This document shows, piece by piece, positions 44,616-57,150 of a stretch of 64,000 bases of DNA. The stretch is from Armigeres subalbatus (lineage: Eukaryota > Arthropoda > Insecta > Diptera > Culicidae): assembly GCF_024139115.2 (NCBI RefSeq), contig NC_085141.1:400107591-400171590 (forward strand), written 5' to 3'. The notes beneath the pieces are model-generated. The model ran no database searches. It was not told the DNA's origin and saw nothing but the letters and a program-made list of their open reading frames with translations. The first letter of the stretch is position 1; every line of letters starts with the position of its first letter. The position numbers and the translations under genes are program-made.

Positions 44616-47600
44616 GCAGGGACTATGTCCAAGGGCTTGACGATCCCTCCCTAGGCCATCTGCGAGTTGTGGCGCCTGTCTAGGATGTGGTGGGGTTTGA
44701 CAGTGGGCCCTGTTAAACCTCCATAAAAAGCTGCATGAATCCGTAAGTAGGCTCCGCCAAAGCGACCGTGTGCCGCTCAAAGCGCACAAGCCCAAGTCTT
44801 GGTGTTAGGTGGGACGCTAAACAGCCCTGACACGACGGCCTCCGACGAGACAGGAGGTTTGTGCAGGCCCAATAAGCCGCCTTTAAAACCAACTATTACG
44901 AACGACATAGAAGATAATACGACTCGATACAATAGGCAACGACCTAGGCGACGAATAAAGGATCACGATTGGAAGCTTGGAACATGGAACTGCAAGTCCC
45001 TAGGCTTCACAGGTTGCAACAGGATAATCTACGATGAATTACATCTCCGCAACTTCGATGTCGTAGCGCTGCAGGAAATCTGCTGGACAGGACAGAAAGT
45101 GTGGAAAAGCGGGCATCGAGCGGCTACCTTCTACCAAAGCTGTGGCACCACCAACGAGCTGGGAACCGGCTTCATAGTGCTGGGAGAGAAGGCAGCCAAT
45201 CAACGCAAGGATGTGCAAGCTGAGGATAAAAGGCCGTTTCTTCAACTATAGCATCATCAACGTGCACTGCCCACACGAAGAGAGATCCGACGACGAGAAA
45301 GAAGCGTTCTATGCGCAGCTGGAGCAAACATACGCTGCCCACTGCGGGACGTCAAAAGCGTCATCGGTGACATGAACGCTCAGGTAGGAAGGGAGGAAAT
45401 GTATAGACCGGTCATCGGACCGGATAGTCTGCATACCGTATCGAACGACAACGGCCAACGATGCATAAACTTTGCAGCCTCCCGCGGAATGGTAGTCCGA
45501 GGCACTTTCTTCCCCAGCTAGAATATCCACAAGGCCACATGGAAATCACCTAATCAAGTAACGGAAAACCAAATCGACCACGTTCTAATCGACGGTAAAT
45601 TCTTCTCCGACGTCACGAACGTACGCACTCACCGCAGTGCGAATATTGAATCCGACCACTATCTCGTTGCAGTATGTCTGCGCTCAAAACTCTCGACGGT
45701 GATCAACACGCGTCGGAGTTGTCCGCCGCGGCTAAACATTGGGCGGCTACAAGACGGTAGACTAGCCCAAGACTACGCGCAGCAGCTGGAAGTGGCATTC
45801 CCAACGGAAGAGCAGCTAGGCGCAGCATCTCTTGAAGATGGCTGGAGAGATATTCGATCCGCCATTGGAAGCACCGCAACCGCTGCACTAGGCACGGTGG
45901 CTCCGGATCAAAGAAACGACTGGTATGACGACGAATGTGAGCAGTTAGTTGAGGAGAAGAATGCAGCATGGGCGAGATTGCTGCAACACCGCACGAGGGC
46001 GAACGAGGCACGATACAAACGGGCGCGGAACAGACAAAATTCGATTTTCCGGAGGAAAAAGCGCCAGCAGGAAGATCGAGACCGTGAAGAGACGGAGGAA
46101 CTGTACCGCGCTAATAACGCACGAAAGTTCTTTGAGAAGTTGAACCGTTCACGTAAGGGCCACGTGCCACAGCCCGATATGTGTAAGGACATAAACGGGA
46201 ACCTTCTTACAAACGAGCGTAAGGTGATCCAAAGGTGGCGGCAGCACTACGAAGAGCACCTGAATGGCGATATGGCAGACAACGGTGGCGGTATGGTAAT
46301 GAACCTAGGAGCACGCGCGCAGAACATGCGACTTCCGGCTCCGAATCTCCAGGAAATCCAGGAGGAAATCGGCCTGCGGAAAAACAACAAAGCCCCTGGA
46401 GTTGACCAACTACCAGGAGAGCTGTTTAAACACGATGGTGAGGCACTGTCTAGAGCGCTGCACTTGGTGATTACCAAGGTTTGGGAGGATGAGGTTCTTC
46501 CGCAGGAGTGGATGGAAGGTGTCGTGTGTCTCATCTACAAAAAGGGCGATAAGCTGGATTGTAGCAACTACCGCGCAATCACATTGCTGAACGCCGCCTA
46601 CAAGGTACTCTCCCAAATTTTATGCCGCCGACTAACACCAATTGCAAGAGAGTTCGGGGGCAGTACCAGGCGGGATTTATGGGTGAACGCTCTACCACAG
46701 ACCAGGTGTTCGCCATACGTCTGGTATTGCAGAAATGCCGCGAATACAACGTGCCCACACATCATCTATCTATCGACTTCAAAGCCGCATATGATACAAT
46801 CGATCGGGACCAGCTATGGCAGCTAATGCACGAAAACGGATTTCCGGATAAACTGATACGGTTGATCAAGGCGACGATGGATCGGGTGATGTGCGTAGTT
46901 CGAGTTTCAGGGGCATTCTCGAGTCCCTTCGAAACGCGGCTACGGCAAGGTGATGGTCTTTCGTGTCTGCTATTCAACATCGCTTTGGAGGGAGTAATAC
47001 GAAGGGCAGGGATTGACACGAGTGGTACGATTTTCACGAAGTCCGTCTACTTATTTGGTTTCGCCTACGACATTGATATCATGGCACGTAACTTTGAGAG
47101 GTTGGAGGAAGCCTACATCATACTGAAAAACAAAGCTAAACGTATTGGACTAGTCATCAACACGTCGAAGACGAAGTACATGATAGGAAGAGGCTCAAGA
47201 GAGGCCAATGTAAGTCACCCACCACGAGTTTCTATCGGTGGTGACGAAATCGAGGTGGTTGAAGAATTCGTGTACTTGGGCTCACTGGTGACCGCCGATA
47301 ACGATACCAGCAGAGAAATTCGCAGGCGCATAGTGGCTGGAAATCGTACGTACTTTGGACTCCGTTAGACGCTCCGATCGAATAGAGTTCGCCGCCGTAC
47401 CAAACTGACTATCTACAAAACGCTTATTAGACCGGTAGTTCTCTACGGACACGAGACCTGGACGATGCTTGTCTAGGACCAACGCGCGCTGGGAGCTTTT
47501 GAAAGGAAAGTGTTGCGTACCATCTATGGTGGGGTGCAGATGGCGGACGGTACGTGGAGGAGGCGAATGAACCACGAGTTGCATCAGCTGTTGGGAGAAC

Positions 47601-47875
47601 CATCCATCGTTAACACCGCGAAAATCGAAAGACTGCGGTGGGCCGGGCACGTAGCCAGAATGTCGGATAGTAATCCGGTAAAAATGGTTCTTGACAACGA
47701 TCCAACGGGAACAAGAAGGCGAGGTGCACAGCCGGCAAGGTGGATCGATCAGGTGGAGGACGATTTGCGGACCCTCCGCAGACTGCGTGGTTGGCGAAGT
47801 ACAGCCATGGACCGAGCTGAACGGAGAAGACTTTTATGTGCAGCACAGGCCACTCCGGCCTTAGTCTGATAATAA
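44616..47875 (+). mobile_element. structurally complete RTE-clade LINE with 19-bp target duplication
   Basis: ATAAATAAGAAACAAACCA stands at 44597-44615 and again at 47876-47894, bracketing 3260 bp, the usual size of an RTE element. The 5' region starts GCAGGGACTATGTCC; the 3' end is TAGTCTGATAATAAATA, a short-repeat tail. One ORF with an AP-type endonuclease and a reverse transcriptase fills it. The duplication has no mismatch, so the insertion is fairly recent, although part of its 5' edge overlaps the ATAA tail repeat. It lies upstream of the cysteine-rich gene, on the opposite strand. Confidence 0.93.
44799..47869 (+). pseudogene. RTE endonuclease-reverse transcriptase, inactivated
   Basis: Endonuclease: LGTWNCKSLG, VVALQEICWTG, VIGDMNAQVG, NQIDHVLID and SDHYLVAVC carry the expected Asn, Glu, Asp and His positions. 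RT: NNKAPGVDQLPGELF, VCLIYKKGDKLDCSNYRAIT, DFKAAYDTID, RQGDGLSCLLFN, then FAYDIDI. C-terminal: RLRWAGHVARM and RWIDQVEDDL. Defects: frameshifts near 45195, 45345 and 46655; stops at 45519, 47366 and 47474; and Tyr for the first catalytic Asp of the FADD box (47066-47068, GAC to TAC). The start codon is uncertain: the frame is open from about 44799, where the codon is TTG. It would act in target-primed reverse transcription if intact. Confidence 0.93.
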
Positions 47876-47896
47876 ATAAATAAGAAACAAACCAAA

Positions 47897-47970
47897 TTCC
47901 TTTTCATTGCTTTGTTTTTGGTGGGATGGAAATAGGAGCTATGGGATGAAGTGCCGAACCGTTTCCCTAT
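47897..47970. repeat. dispersed repeat after the RTE element, copy 2
   Basis: TTCCTTTTCATTGCTTTG, GTGGGATGGAAATAGG and GATGAAGTGCCGAACCG; partner of 25590-25670. Its left edge abuts the RTE target duplication, so the RTE may have landed beside or inside this repeat. Confidence 0.6.
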
Positions 47971-47974
47971 ATGG

Positions 47975-50900
47975 GAACTTTTCGAAATGCATTATTTTTC
48001 TATTTCGATCATTTTTTAAAGAAAGGTGACATATTGTGTAGTATGTTACAGTATGCATATATTAGAATGCTTTGCCTTTTAATGTGGTTTGAAGAATTTT
48101 GCCCTCCCATCCTCCCATATACGTCAGAATCAGAAGAGCGCCTGCCTAATTTGTAAACCGCTGCTCAATAGTATCCTTATTAAATCAATCAGAATCTAAA
48201 AGTGAAAAACTTTATTCTTGCTCTATAAAATAATAACACTGAAATAGATACCTTGTTCAAGAAGCTATATGGGAGATAATTGAATCTGTTTATTCGGTAC
48301 TTATTCAATTACAGCTCATTAACACAGTCAATGTTCTGATTGAAGTAGGTATATCCCACAGTCGAAATTATGCAATCTGGCATTTATTACTTTTCAGGCG
48401 ATTACAAAAATCCGGGTGGAAAAAGCAAACTTTGACACACAACAATTAACAAATCTTCTCCATTTCGATTATCACCTACGCTTCATCGGGAACGACGACG
48501 TCGCTTTCTTCGTCATCGCGTGTTACTAAGCATTAACGTTCCCACCGCAATCAAAGTTCAGAATAACTTTTCCCCGATGACCGACCGAACCAGCAGACGT
48601 TTTGATAGAACGCAGACTGTTAAATCACGGCATAATTATCAGCACCCAGCGGTTCTTTTTTTCGTATTTACTTTGATAGCTGAAACGACATGCACATTTC
48701 TCGTTTTCTGGACCGGGTCATACCGGATTGATGTGGTGGCCCAGGGCACTGGAGCTGAACCAGTTTCGAAGAGTGGGACTCATTCCGGATCTGGATTTTT
48801 TTGTTAAAGGAGATAGAAAGGACATGCTTCTCATGTTATTTTTTAAATTTCCAAGCCAGCTCGAAACGGGAATAAATAAGCGCGCAATACAAAAGATTTA
48901 AAAGACGAATTCGTACTACACAAATAGAAAAATGCATTGAAATTTACACTAAATACCATGCATATATATGGATAAAGCCTGGAATGTTCGCAATATTTGA
49001 CATGAATCATCATAATTGCACGTCAGATTCATGCAAACTTGTTAGGAAGAGAATCATTTCAGAGGTGTCAATATGTACAAATTGCCATCCAAAAAATTAG
49101 GTTTCGACTAAGGGACATTTGTCCAAAAAATAATGCCAAATAATTAAAAACTTGATCAAAATACAAAACTATCCTGGACAACAGAGTTCACCCATCTTTC
49201 CCAATCCCATTGGGTGCTTTTGCACTTGGAAGAATATTTACGAGGTGGGTCATATGATAATAGTAACAATCTCTCCCGGCGACGGATGAGTGAATGAGCA
49301 GAAGATCTAATTGAATTCTGAGTCATTATCGCGCTTTACGTAAAAACCATTGATCAGCAATGTTATTAAGCTCTACAGAAAATCTTTCCGTTCTTTTCAT
49401 TATCAGCATAAATATGAAAATACGCAAATTGGAGAGGAAAACAATTTCAGCTCAACATTAATGAAGTACATGATATAAACTCCAGGTGCAGGTATGACAA
49501 ATGATTGAAAAATCGCATAAATGGCCACAGGACCAGATAATGTCCCTACCTATTCAAATTTGTTTTCGCTGGTAAATTAACCTGGAACTGATGATCAGGC
49601 AAGGAATGTACAGCTGAGGACTTAAAAGTCAAAATCATAATTTTCATTATCAATAGAACGATGGACTCGAAGCTAAATAAGCAATAATGTATGGAGAAAT
49701 GTATTTAGTTTCCATTTTAAGTCATAAACATAATTTCATAGCAAACAAACAGACAAACCACTTATAGAATATCATATCTGTTTCAATACAGCGGAACATT
49801 GATTGATTCATAACGGCTATAAGTTAAGAGGGAATAAACACGAAGGTAACGAAAATGTAACCCATTTCGCATATGGTGAATGATGCCCAAGTAACATTTA
49901 AACTTTTATAACGCTCTTGAATACGATAATTTACTCTACAAGAGTATGATAAAACCAGTTTAAAACCAAAATGTTACTAGGGATGGTCAATTTCCCCTTG
50001 CGGTCAAATCACCAATCGACTAAGGTTTGTGTTTCTTTGAAAATCACTTTGCGAAATCGAAAACAAATAACATGTCAAAACTTTACTCGACTGTGAATAG
50101 GAATATGAAGAGAAAAAAAAACAACATACGATTGCTTCGAAGGACTTAGATTTGTACTTTCTAAGTATTTCAGTGAAGTTAAAAGGCAGATTTGTAAGCA
50201 TTCAGTTGTTTTCAGATTAATAGATGTTCCCAAGATTATATTGCGTAAAAAGAATAAATAACCTGTCAAAACAATGGAATTTCTCGACTCGTGACTACCT
50301 CTTTCTAATAATTGTGATTCCAATCGCCTTGGAGGCAAACGGCAACGATGGTCGATGTTTAGGTGTATTATTTGAATAAAATAAACTTCCGCGAGCATCC
50401 CGGGTGCGGACGAAACAACTTCAGAACAAAGACGTACGAAAAAGTTTAAAATTTATTTCCCCGGCAAAAAGAATAGCATATTTTGCCTCTCCGTACACGA
50501 GCAACTATCAAGAATCAAATTTCCTACCTTCCTTCCCGAAACGTGTGATGAGAGAATTAAATGCATTGCAAGGCATCCCCCAAAGTCAAAGGGGCGGGAG
50601 CCATGAAAATGTTGCAAAAAACTTGCCCCCATCTGATACATATGGTAATTGGAAAAAGCGTTAATCTCGTCAACCGTTAGTTCCGGGCCCGGTACCAGTC
50701 GCAGTCGCTGTCGTTGTGCCGGGTGACGTAGTGGAAGTCGCTCCAACCTTTCTTCTCTGTTTGCTTCCAAATACTGCAAATGCAGAATATATATATGGAT
50801 GGTGGATGCATCACCTTTTGAGTGCTCAAACCATGCATCTCGCTTCCACTATTCCTAGAAGCATGGTAAAAATCCACTTTGCATTTCGGTGTGATGTCAG

Positions 50901-51260
50901 CCATGTGTTTACTGTCGTTTTGACAGTAACCTATGTAGGTAGCATGTGAAATATACAGAAGGGAAGGTTCAATATGGAACAATTATTTGACTGGCTATTC
51001 TGATTGTAGCTTCTTAGCTAAGTAGTCGATAAAAATTTCCTCAGCCGATCCCGGAATTATATTGGATGAAATTCCTGAAAAACTTTAGACCAAAGCGTTA
51101 ATGGTTAATGCTTCCAATGAATTAATTAAGCTCGTTATGATTAAATCATTAACTCATATGATTGAGGGGTCAGTACACTCTGTAAGTTACGAAAACAAAA
51201 AGATTTTTTTTCTTAGGGCTTAAAAATCTTTGAAGTGTCTACTTTATGGTAAAGTTTATT
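47975..51260. other. no gene recognised
   Basis: AT-rich, mostly unique-looking sequence. Open frames at 48520-48807 and 50404-50982 show no motif or splice context. Nothing supportable here. Confidence 0.5.
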
Positions 51261-51286
51261 CGCTTAACCGTTACCTACGGATTGAG

Positions 51287-52204
51287 TTCAGTGCGTGATC
51301 TCTCTTGTTTCGGACAGCAGAACGATCGCGCGGTCGGTCGAATTATTGTGTTCTGCATTGCGCGGCCGGTAATAAAATTAATCAGTTCAGTGCGTGATCT
51401 CTCATGTTTCGGACAGCAGAACGATCGCGCGGTAGACCGAATTATTGTGTTCTGCATTGCGCGGCCGGTAATAAAATTAATCAGTTCAGTGCGTGATCTC
51501 TCTTGTTTCGGACAGCAGAACGATCGCGCGGTCGGTCGAATTATTGTGTTCTGCATTGCGCGGCCGGTAATAAAATTAATCAGTTCAGTGCGTGATCTCT
51601 CTTGTTTCGGACAGCAGAACGATCGCGCGGTCGACCGAATTATTGTGTTCTGCATTGCGCGGCCGGTAATAAAATTAATCAGTTCAGTGCGTGATCTCTC
51701 TTGTTTGGACAGCAGAACGATCGCGTGGTCGGCCGAATTATTGTGTTCTGCATTGCGCGGCCGGTAATAAAATTAATCAGTTCAGTGCGTGATCTCTCTT
51801 GTTTGGACAGCAGAACGATCGCGCGGTCGGCCGAATTATTGTGTTCTGCATTGCGCGGCCGGTAATAAAATTAATCAGTTCAGTGCGTGATCTCTCATGT
51901 TTCGGACAGCAGAACGATCGCGCGGTAGACCGAATTATTGTGTTCTGCATTGCGCGGCCGGTAATAAAATTAATCAGTTCAGTGCGTGATCTCTCATGTT
52001 TCGGACAGCAGAACGATCGCGCGGTCGGCCGAATTATTGTGTTCCGCGTTGCGCGGCCGGTAATAAAATTAATCAGTTCTGTGCGTGATCTCTCATGTTT
52101 CGGACAGCAGAACGATCGCGCGGTCGGTCGAATTATTGTGTTCTGCATTGCGCGGCCGGTAATAAAATTAATCAGTTCAGTGCGTGATCTCTCTTGTTTC
52201 GAAG
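51287..52204 (+). repeat. 99-bp tandem repeat, about nine copies
   Basis: Units start TTCAGTGCGTGATCTCTC at 51287, 51386, 51485, 51584, 51683, 51781, 51879, 51978 and 52077, with a partial at 52176. Each continues with GGACAGCAGAACGATCGCGC, GAATTATTGTGTTCTGCATT and GCGCGGCCGGTAATAAAATT. Two units are 98 bp. The copies are more than 95 percent identical and GC-rich against an AT-rich background. Because 99 is divisible by three both strands stay open; no evidence of a protein. Confidence 0.97.
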
Positions 52205-52300
52205 CGGGCTTGGTAGTCATATGGCTACTGCTTCTGCCTCATATGCAGGAGGTCATGGGTTCAATCCCAGGTCCGTTCCATTCTCCTACTTTTTATCTTT
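52205..52300 (+). mobile_element. tRNA-like SINE segment after the monomers
   Basis: GGGCTTGGTAGTCATATGGC (A box), CATATGCAGGAGGTCATG, GGTTCAATCCCAGG (B box) in tRNA-like spacing, then a pyrimidine-rich stretch ending in GTTCTAGCATTCGCTAGAAC. It directly continues the last partial monomer. Confidence 0.7.
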
Positions 52301-52343
52301 CTCTTTATTTCTTATGTTCTAGCATTCGCTAGAACTGGAAATG

Positions 52344-52598
52344 CTAGATTGCTTTGAGAATAGGTCGTATGTGCAAAAGAGAGATTCTCTTTGATCGCGC
52401 TCTCTTTCGCTAATATATCGGCTAGTTTTGCATTTTTTGCTACATTTGCACTTCAGCATGATAGACAAAGCTATCGTCTTTGGTTATCTGCCAAAAAAAT
52501 CGAAGTAAACTTTTGTATAGTTTTGTAATAATCGAAAGAGAATAGATCCAAAGAGAGACTCTCTTTTGCACATACGACCTATTTTCAAAGCACTCTAG
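52344..52598. mobile_element. palindromic MITE nested in the composite element
   Basis: Left arm CTAGATTGCTTTGAGAATAG, GTCGTATGTGCAAAAGAGAG; right arm CTCTCTTTTGCACATACGAC, CTATTTTCAAAGCACTCTAG. Arms of about 55 bp. Similar words on both sides (CTAGAACTGGAAATG and CTAGAATTGGAAATG) suggest it split a local repeat. Confidence 0.85.
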
Positions 52599-53170
52599 AA
52601 TGGACTTCCATACCGTTTCCATTACTATTCCTATACCTTCAACTTGAGTATTCTAACAGTAATCTGCTAGAATTGGAAATGAACTATAGAGCTCGTTTCC
52701 TACATCCAATTAGAAATTCCATCAGTTACCTTCTCCTATCTATTACATTGGCAGCTCGTTAACCAAGACGGACCCCTGCCTCTCCAACCTAACCCAGAAA
52801 TTCCAACAAATTCCGCATGAACTCGTGGCAAGTGCAGAGGTATATTCGGCTTGCAGTGGGCGAGTGATTGCATCATCATTTCCTCCCCTTCCCTACATTG
52901 ACTTGCATTCTGACGTGGCAGGCGCCAGTATGACCTAACAAATGAGATCACCAGTACTTGTACATTGAAGATGTGTGCTAGTCCCAAGCAAACATCTGTT
53001 GGTTCCCTATGCAAGAACAGCTGATCTGGTCATAATGGAGTAGCAACTACGAGCAGTCAATCAAGCTCAAGCTCAAGCTTAACCGTTACCTACGGAATGA
53101 GCTATTTTTTTAGTTCCAATTAGTAATTGGCAATTACTAACGTGGTTTGAATTTTTGAATTCTACATGTC

Positions 53171-53312
53171 ATGTTTTCTGTCATCGTGCGTAGCCGTTTT
53201 TCTTTATCTTCAAAACGGCTTTTTGTTTATTTATTTTTGCGCTCAATACAATGTTAATTTTTAATTTGTTTAACATATTTGAAAAAATGCTACGTACGAT
53301 GACAGGAAATTT
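53171..53312. mobile_element. possible MITE, CTGTCATCGTRCGTAGC termini
   Basis: TTTTCTGTCATCGTGCGTAG on the left and CTACGTACGATGACAGGAAA on the right are inverted over about 25 bp, with an AT-rich centre. Flanks not resolved. Confidence 0.5.
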
Positions 53313-53319
53313 ATCCAAG

Positions 53320-54450
53320 AAAAAGGGGAAAATATCGATTTGGTTTTAGTTCCGACCTTGCGACTTTTATAATATCCGCCAATTAGCAGGTTGCCATGGA
53401 AGATGCCACACTGACGCTGGTGTAGCGGTCGCAAGAGTTGTCCAATGTAGGCCAAAAAAATACTATTATGATTAACAATTATGATTATTAATTAAAATGT
53501 TGTTAGTTCTACTGAAAAATATCGGTTGAGATTAAATATTATAAAGCGTAAGGATTGTTACGACTACACGACTTTCGCGATTTCATGAATTGGCGTGGAT
53601 TCGGCCAGGTTTAGCGGAAAATTTAATAAATAAAATGCTGAATCGAAGTTCTTATGTACATATAAAAAAATCACTGGCATAAAGTATTATTGAAAAATTA
53701 TAGATGGTCTGTGAGGGAGGCAGTATGAGAAAGTCCACAAAGGAAGGGGTAGAAATAAGTTAAAATGGTCTACGTGGTTTATGTTCGGCCTCTTATTTCA
53801 TTGAGTCGAACAAAGGGGTCAAAGGTTTGCATTTGATTATGATGGAGGCGCATGGCATTTCAAACAGATCAATAAGGTCATGAAGAAGGAACGAACATAA
53901 GGGAAATATTTATAAAATGCATAAGGTTGATATCTCAAAACTTATCGCAAAATTGAAAGCGGCTGAAGCCAATGAACATTTGTACCCCAGCATAAAAAAA
54001 CTTGGTCAGATCAACACTAATACAAATCTACTCTTTTTGATGTAAAGAATAGAACTTAAACCAATCTTGATTGGCAATTTTTGTGAGATAGATTGGCAAA
54101 TTTCACATATAATTTTTGGCTGGTTTACAACAAAACAAAATCGTTTTCTTTATTGTTGGTCTTTTATGAAAATTTTGATAACTGATATGTTAGACTATTG
54201 GTAAGCACTTCAAAATCACATTTTTATGAAATCACTGGTAAATTCATATGTTTGCTTGGGGAGCTCATTTGGGCCATATTTCCCCTACTCAAATAGATTT
54301 TTTTAAAGTTTTTTTTTCTCAATTGCTATAGGGCCTCAAAACGACCCACCCGTGAGACCTATGCAGATAATTCACCCTTCTTGTGGTTCGGCTATCATGA
54401 ACACGGTTTTGTAGTATAATTTAATTATGTAATTTCTTTTGTACAAATAT
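53320..54450. other. no gene recognised
   Basis: AT-rich sequence without supportable features. Confidence 0.5.
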
Positions 54451-54454
54451 CTAT

Positions 54455-54760
54455 TTATTAGGTTCACTCAGAATCAGGAGATTTGGAAGAAGAGTTTCTT
54501 TTCTGTAGCGATTTGAAAACAACAACCGAAAGCTTCGACAGCCTTGCTGCAATAAATACATTTTTTGAATCTGGTGGCAAGCAATGGGTTCGTACTGGTG
54601 GTGCACCAGGATGGGATCAATTTCAGAGAAGAGAAAATAGTTTGCTCGACATGCCAAAGGTGTTCATTGTATGATTCACCGATACGTCCTTGCTTGTAAG
54701 ACACTTCTCTAACAATTAGAAAAAGAGCTGAATACTGTTATCGTAATTGTGAATCAAATA
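54455..54760 (+). pseudogene. hAT transposase fragment, ZBED-like
   Basis: The plus strand reads SGDLEEEFLFCSDLKTTTES, DSLAAINTFFESGGKQW, then GGAPGWDQF and a decayed continuation matching the HCMI and LACKT region of the copy at 19003-19545. EEFLFC...L...T and the TDGAPAM-like block are typical of ZBED5/FAM200-type hAT proteins. Frames broken; remnant only. Confidence 0.72.
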
Positions 54761-54947
54761 TGAAGCTATCAACACATGTTTGTACGAAACATTTTGCAAA
54801 TAAATGAATGCAGATTACGAGGTACTCCTTTCTATGCTGCCGTTTTGTTGGTTATTAAAAGGAAATATTCTTAACGTTTTTTGAATTGAAATATGAAATT
54901 AATTTTCTTGGAAAGCCTGGATAGATATTTTTTGCTTGTAGTGCAAT

Positions 54948-57150
54948 GATTCTATCACAAACGCCCGAATGACATTCGCCTGAATGACAAACGCCCGAAT
55001 GTAACACATGCCCGAACTCCATTCACCCGATAAGACCAAACGCCCGAAAAAAACATTTACCCGAATGGACCATACGCTCGAATAGACCACACGCCCGAAT
55101 GGAACATTCGCTTGAATAGGTCATATATTTATGAATACTTCCAGATTCTATAACAACATGTTATTTTTCCTAATCATATAAAAAGAAAAAATATACCAAT
55201 AACCTGGAATATATGAACGTTTTTCATTCTTTTCTGCTATTTTAATTCTATATGTCTTCTGGTCGTAGGGTATCAGTGGTCGCATTTCTTTCTTCTAGTT
55301 GGAACTGTTTTGGAACGCTATAAAACGGAGGACTTCCTCATTTCAAAAGCGAATTCCACTTATTGTGCCACCCTAAAATGTTATTGGAAGTTCGAGGAAT
55401 ACTGTTTAGGTTTTTTTTCATAGACCGATCATAGTGAAGGGGAGAAAAGTGGGTCTCTAGTGGTCTTTTTGTGCGTTGATTTGCGACCATTCATATAAGT
55501 CCGCTACGTTAGGCATAAGTACGTTAGGCATAATGGTTACCCATTACGAACGTTAGGGATAATGTACGTTAGGCATAATGGTCGTTTGGCATAATTCTGC
55601 CTTCTTTATGTCATGGGCTGTTCTTTGGGTCATTTATGTATAACGTTCATTATACCTAACGGGTACACCCCATTCGCATAATACTTGCTTTCATAAAAAA
55701 AATACGTTTCTTTGGGCAAGATTTTCGAACCTTCTTTAATGCCTTTGTTATATCTTAACATGAAAAAAGTGCAAAGGTAACACACTTTGTATAGGCAAGT
55801 TAAAGTCTGTAATTCTTTCCGTATGCCGATTGTAATCCCAATCGCTAATGTTTTCTAAAAACAAAACTTTGGTTGAGGAGAAAGAAACATCCCTTAAACT
55901 TGAATTTGGGAAGACACGTTTCTCAGCATTAATCTCAGCCATCTTAACATCCAATAGTATATACTCTGGATCTAACGTATACTGATAAATTGCATTCCAT
56001 CAATGAACAAAAGGCTGTATGATACGTTCCCGTGTTTTAGCATTAATGGCAAGGGAAAGAATCGACGGTGTTGAGCTTCACCTCCAGTTCCGTGAATTGT
56101 GAATACTTGAGCAAATTGTTGTGGAGCAGTTGAGAATGTTCCGTCAATTATCCAAATCTTGGCTTGTACCTACAACACTGAATGATGTGTTGAAGGAAGC
56201 ATGGATAGTCGATCGCAAGAAAGGTTCTGCGTCCAATGTTGTCATATAGTATCTGTCGTTTTTGGTTATCTTTAAAACGAATTTTGCTTGAACCTTAATA
56301 CTTAGGGAAGAAATCGTGTCTTCAATACATTTAGAAAGAACAATGTATAAAGAAAAGAAGGGTGAATTCGTATTTGTGCCTCTTATTTTTGACGATTGGT
56401 TTAAATAAATACCCTTGCAACGTTATTTTTTGCTACAGCTCTAATTATTCCGTCAAGTTTTGATTTATTTCAAGATGTTTGTGGACCGGTATAAGTGACC
56501 AGCATACATAAAACATATTTTAATATCAGATTCTCTCAACAATGCTGAGCGATTGAAACTGACTTTTTTTTATGAATGGATTGCAAGACAGTGATGAGTA
56601 GATTTTATTTATAATCAATGTTAAATGGGGCTTTACACCTCGGGTAAGTTTTCCGCCGAATTTTGGTCTCTGTATCCTGGGGAAAAAGTCTGCGGGCCGA
56701 ATTCCCGAGGTGTGAAGCTACCTTAAAGGACTTATTTAAAGAAATCAAGTCATTATTTGAATATTATGAAAAAGAAAGTACATAACGTCGTTAATTTTCT
56801 TATTATTTCACATATAAACGAAACGAATATTTAGATACATGTTAGAGACGTACGTCTCGTGTACAACACGTGTACGACAAAATATGAGATAAGTAGGAAA
56901 TCAAATATTCTTTTTCTTTTATTAGTCACAAAAAATCTTTTCATCAAGTAAGGTGAAGAGTTTTTTCGGGCATATAGTCTATTCGGGCGAATGATCCATT
57001 CGGGCGAATGGTCTTTTCGGGCGAACGGTCCTTTCGGGCGAATGGTCTTTTCGGGCGTTTGGTCTTTTCGGGCGTTTGGTCTATTCGGGCGAATGGAATT
57101 CGGGCGTTTGTCATTCAGGCGAATGGAATTCGGGCGTTTGTGATAGAACC
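54948..57150. mobile_element. complete foldback element B with 8-bp target duplication
   Basis: Ends GATTCTATCACAAACGCCCG and, read from the right, GGTTCTATCACAAACGCCCG (one mismatch). Flanked by AGTGCAAT at 54940-54947 and 57151-57158. Both ends carry tandem ATTCGGGCGAATG or CGCCCGAATGAC units (left to about 55115, right from about 56965). The interior holds GTTAGGCATAATG arrays near 55510-55660, then AT-rich non-coding sequence. No transposase. Termini align with element A as GATTnTAnnACAAnnCCCG. Confidence 0.92.

Larger units (their letters stand above)
51287..53076 (+). mobile_element. composite retroposon-like element: 99-bp monomers plus tRNA-like body
   Basis: Bounded by a 25-bp direct repeat with one mismatch (GCTTAACCGTTACCTACGG plus ATTGAG at 51262-51286, and plus AATGAG at 53077-53101). 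Order: about nine 99-bp monomers, a tRNA-like segment, a body containing a nested MITE, and a tail of CAAGCTCAAGCTCAAG. The long flanking duplication and simple-repeat tail suggest target-primed insertion. No reverse transcriptase inside, so it would be non-autonomous. The interpretation is inference. Confidence 0.6.

Noticed and set aside
48520..48807. 95-codon plus-strand frame with a hydrophobic segment
   Set aside because: Start codon is not ATG, there is no promoter or splice evidence and no known domain.
51246..52332. Four long frames of a 33-residue repeat on both strands
   Set aside because: The 99-bp monomer length is divisible by three, so openness follows from the repeat; composition is not protein-like and both strands are open.
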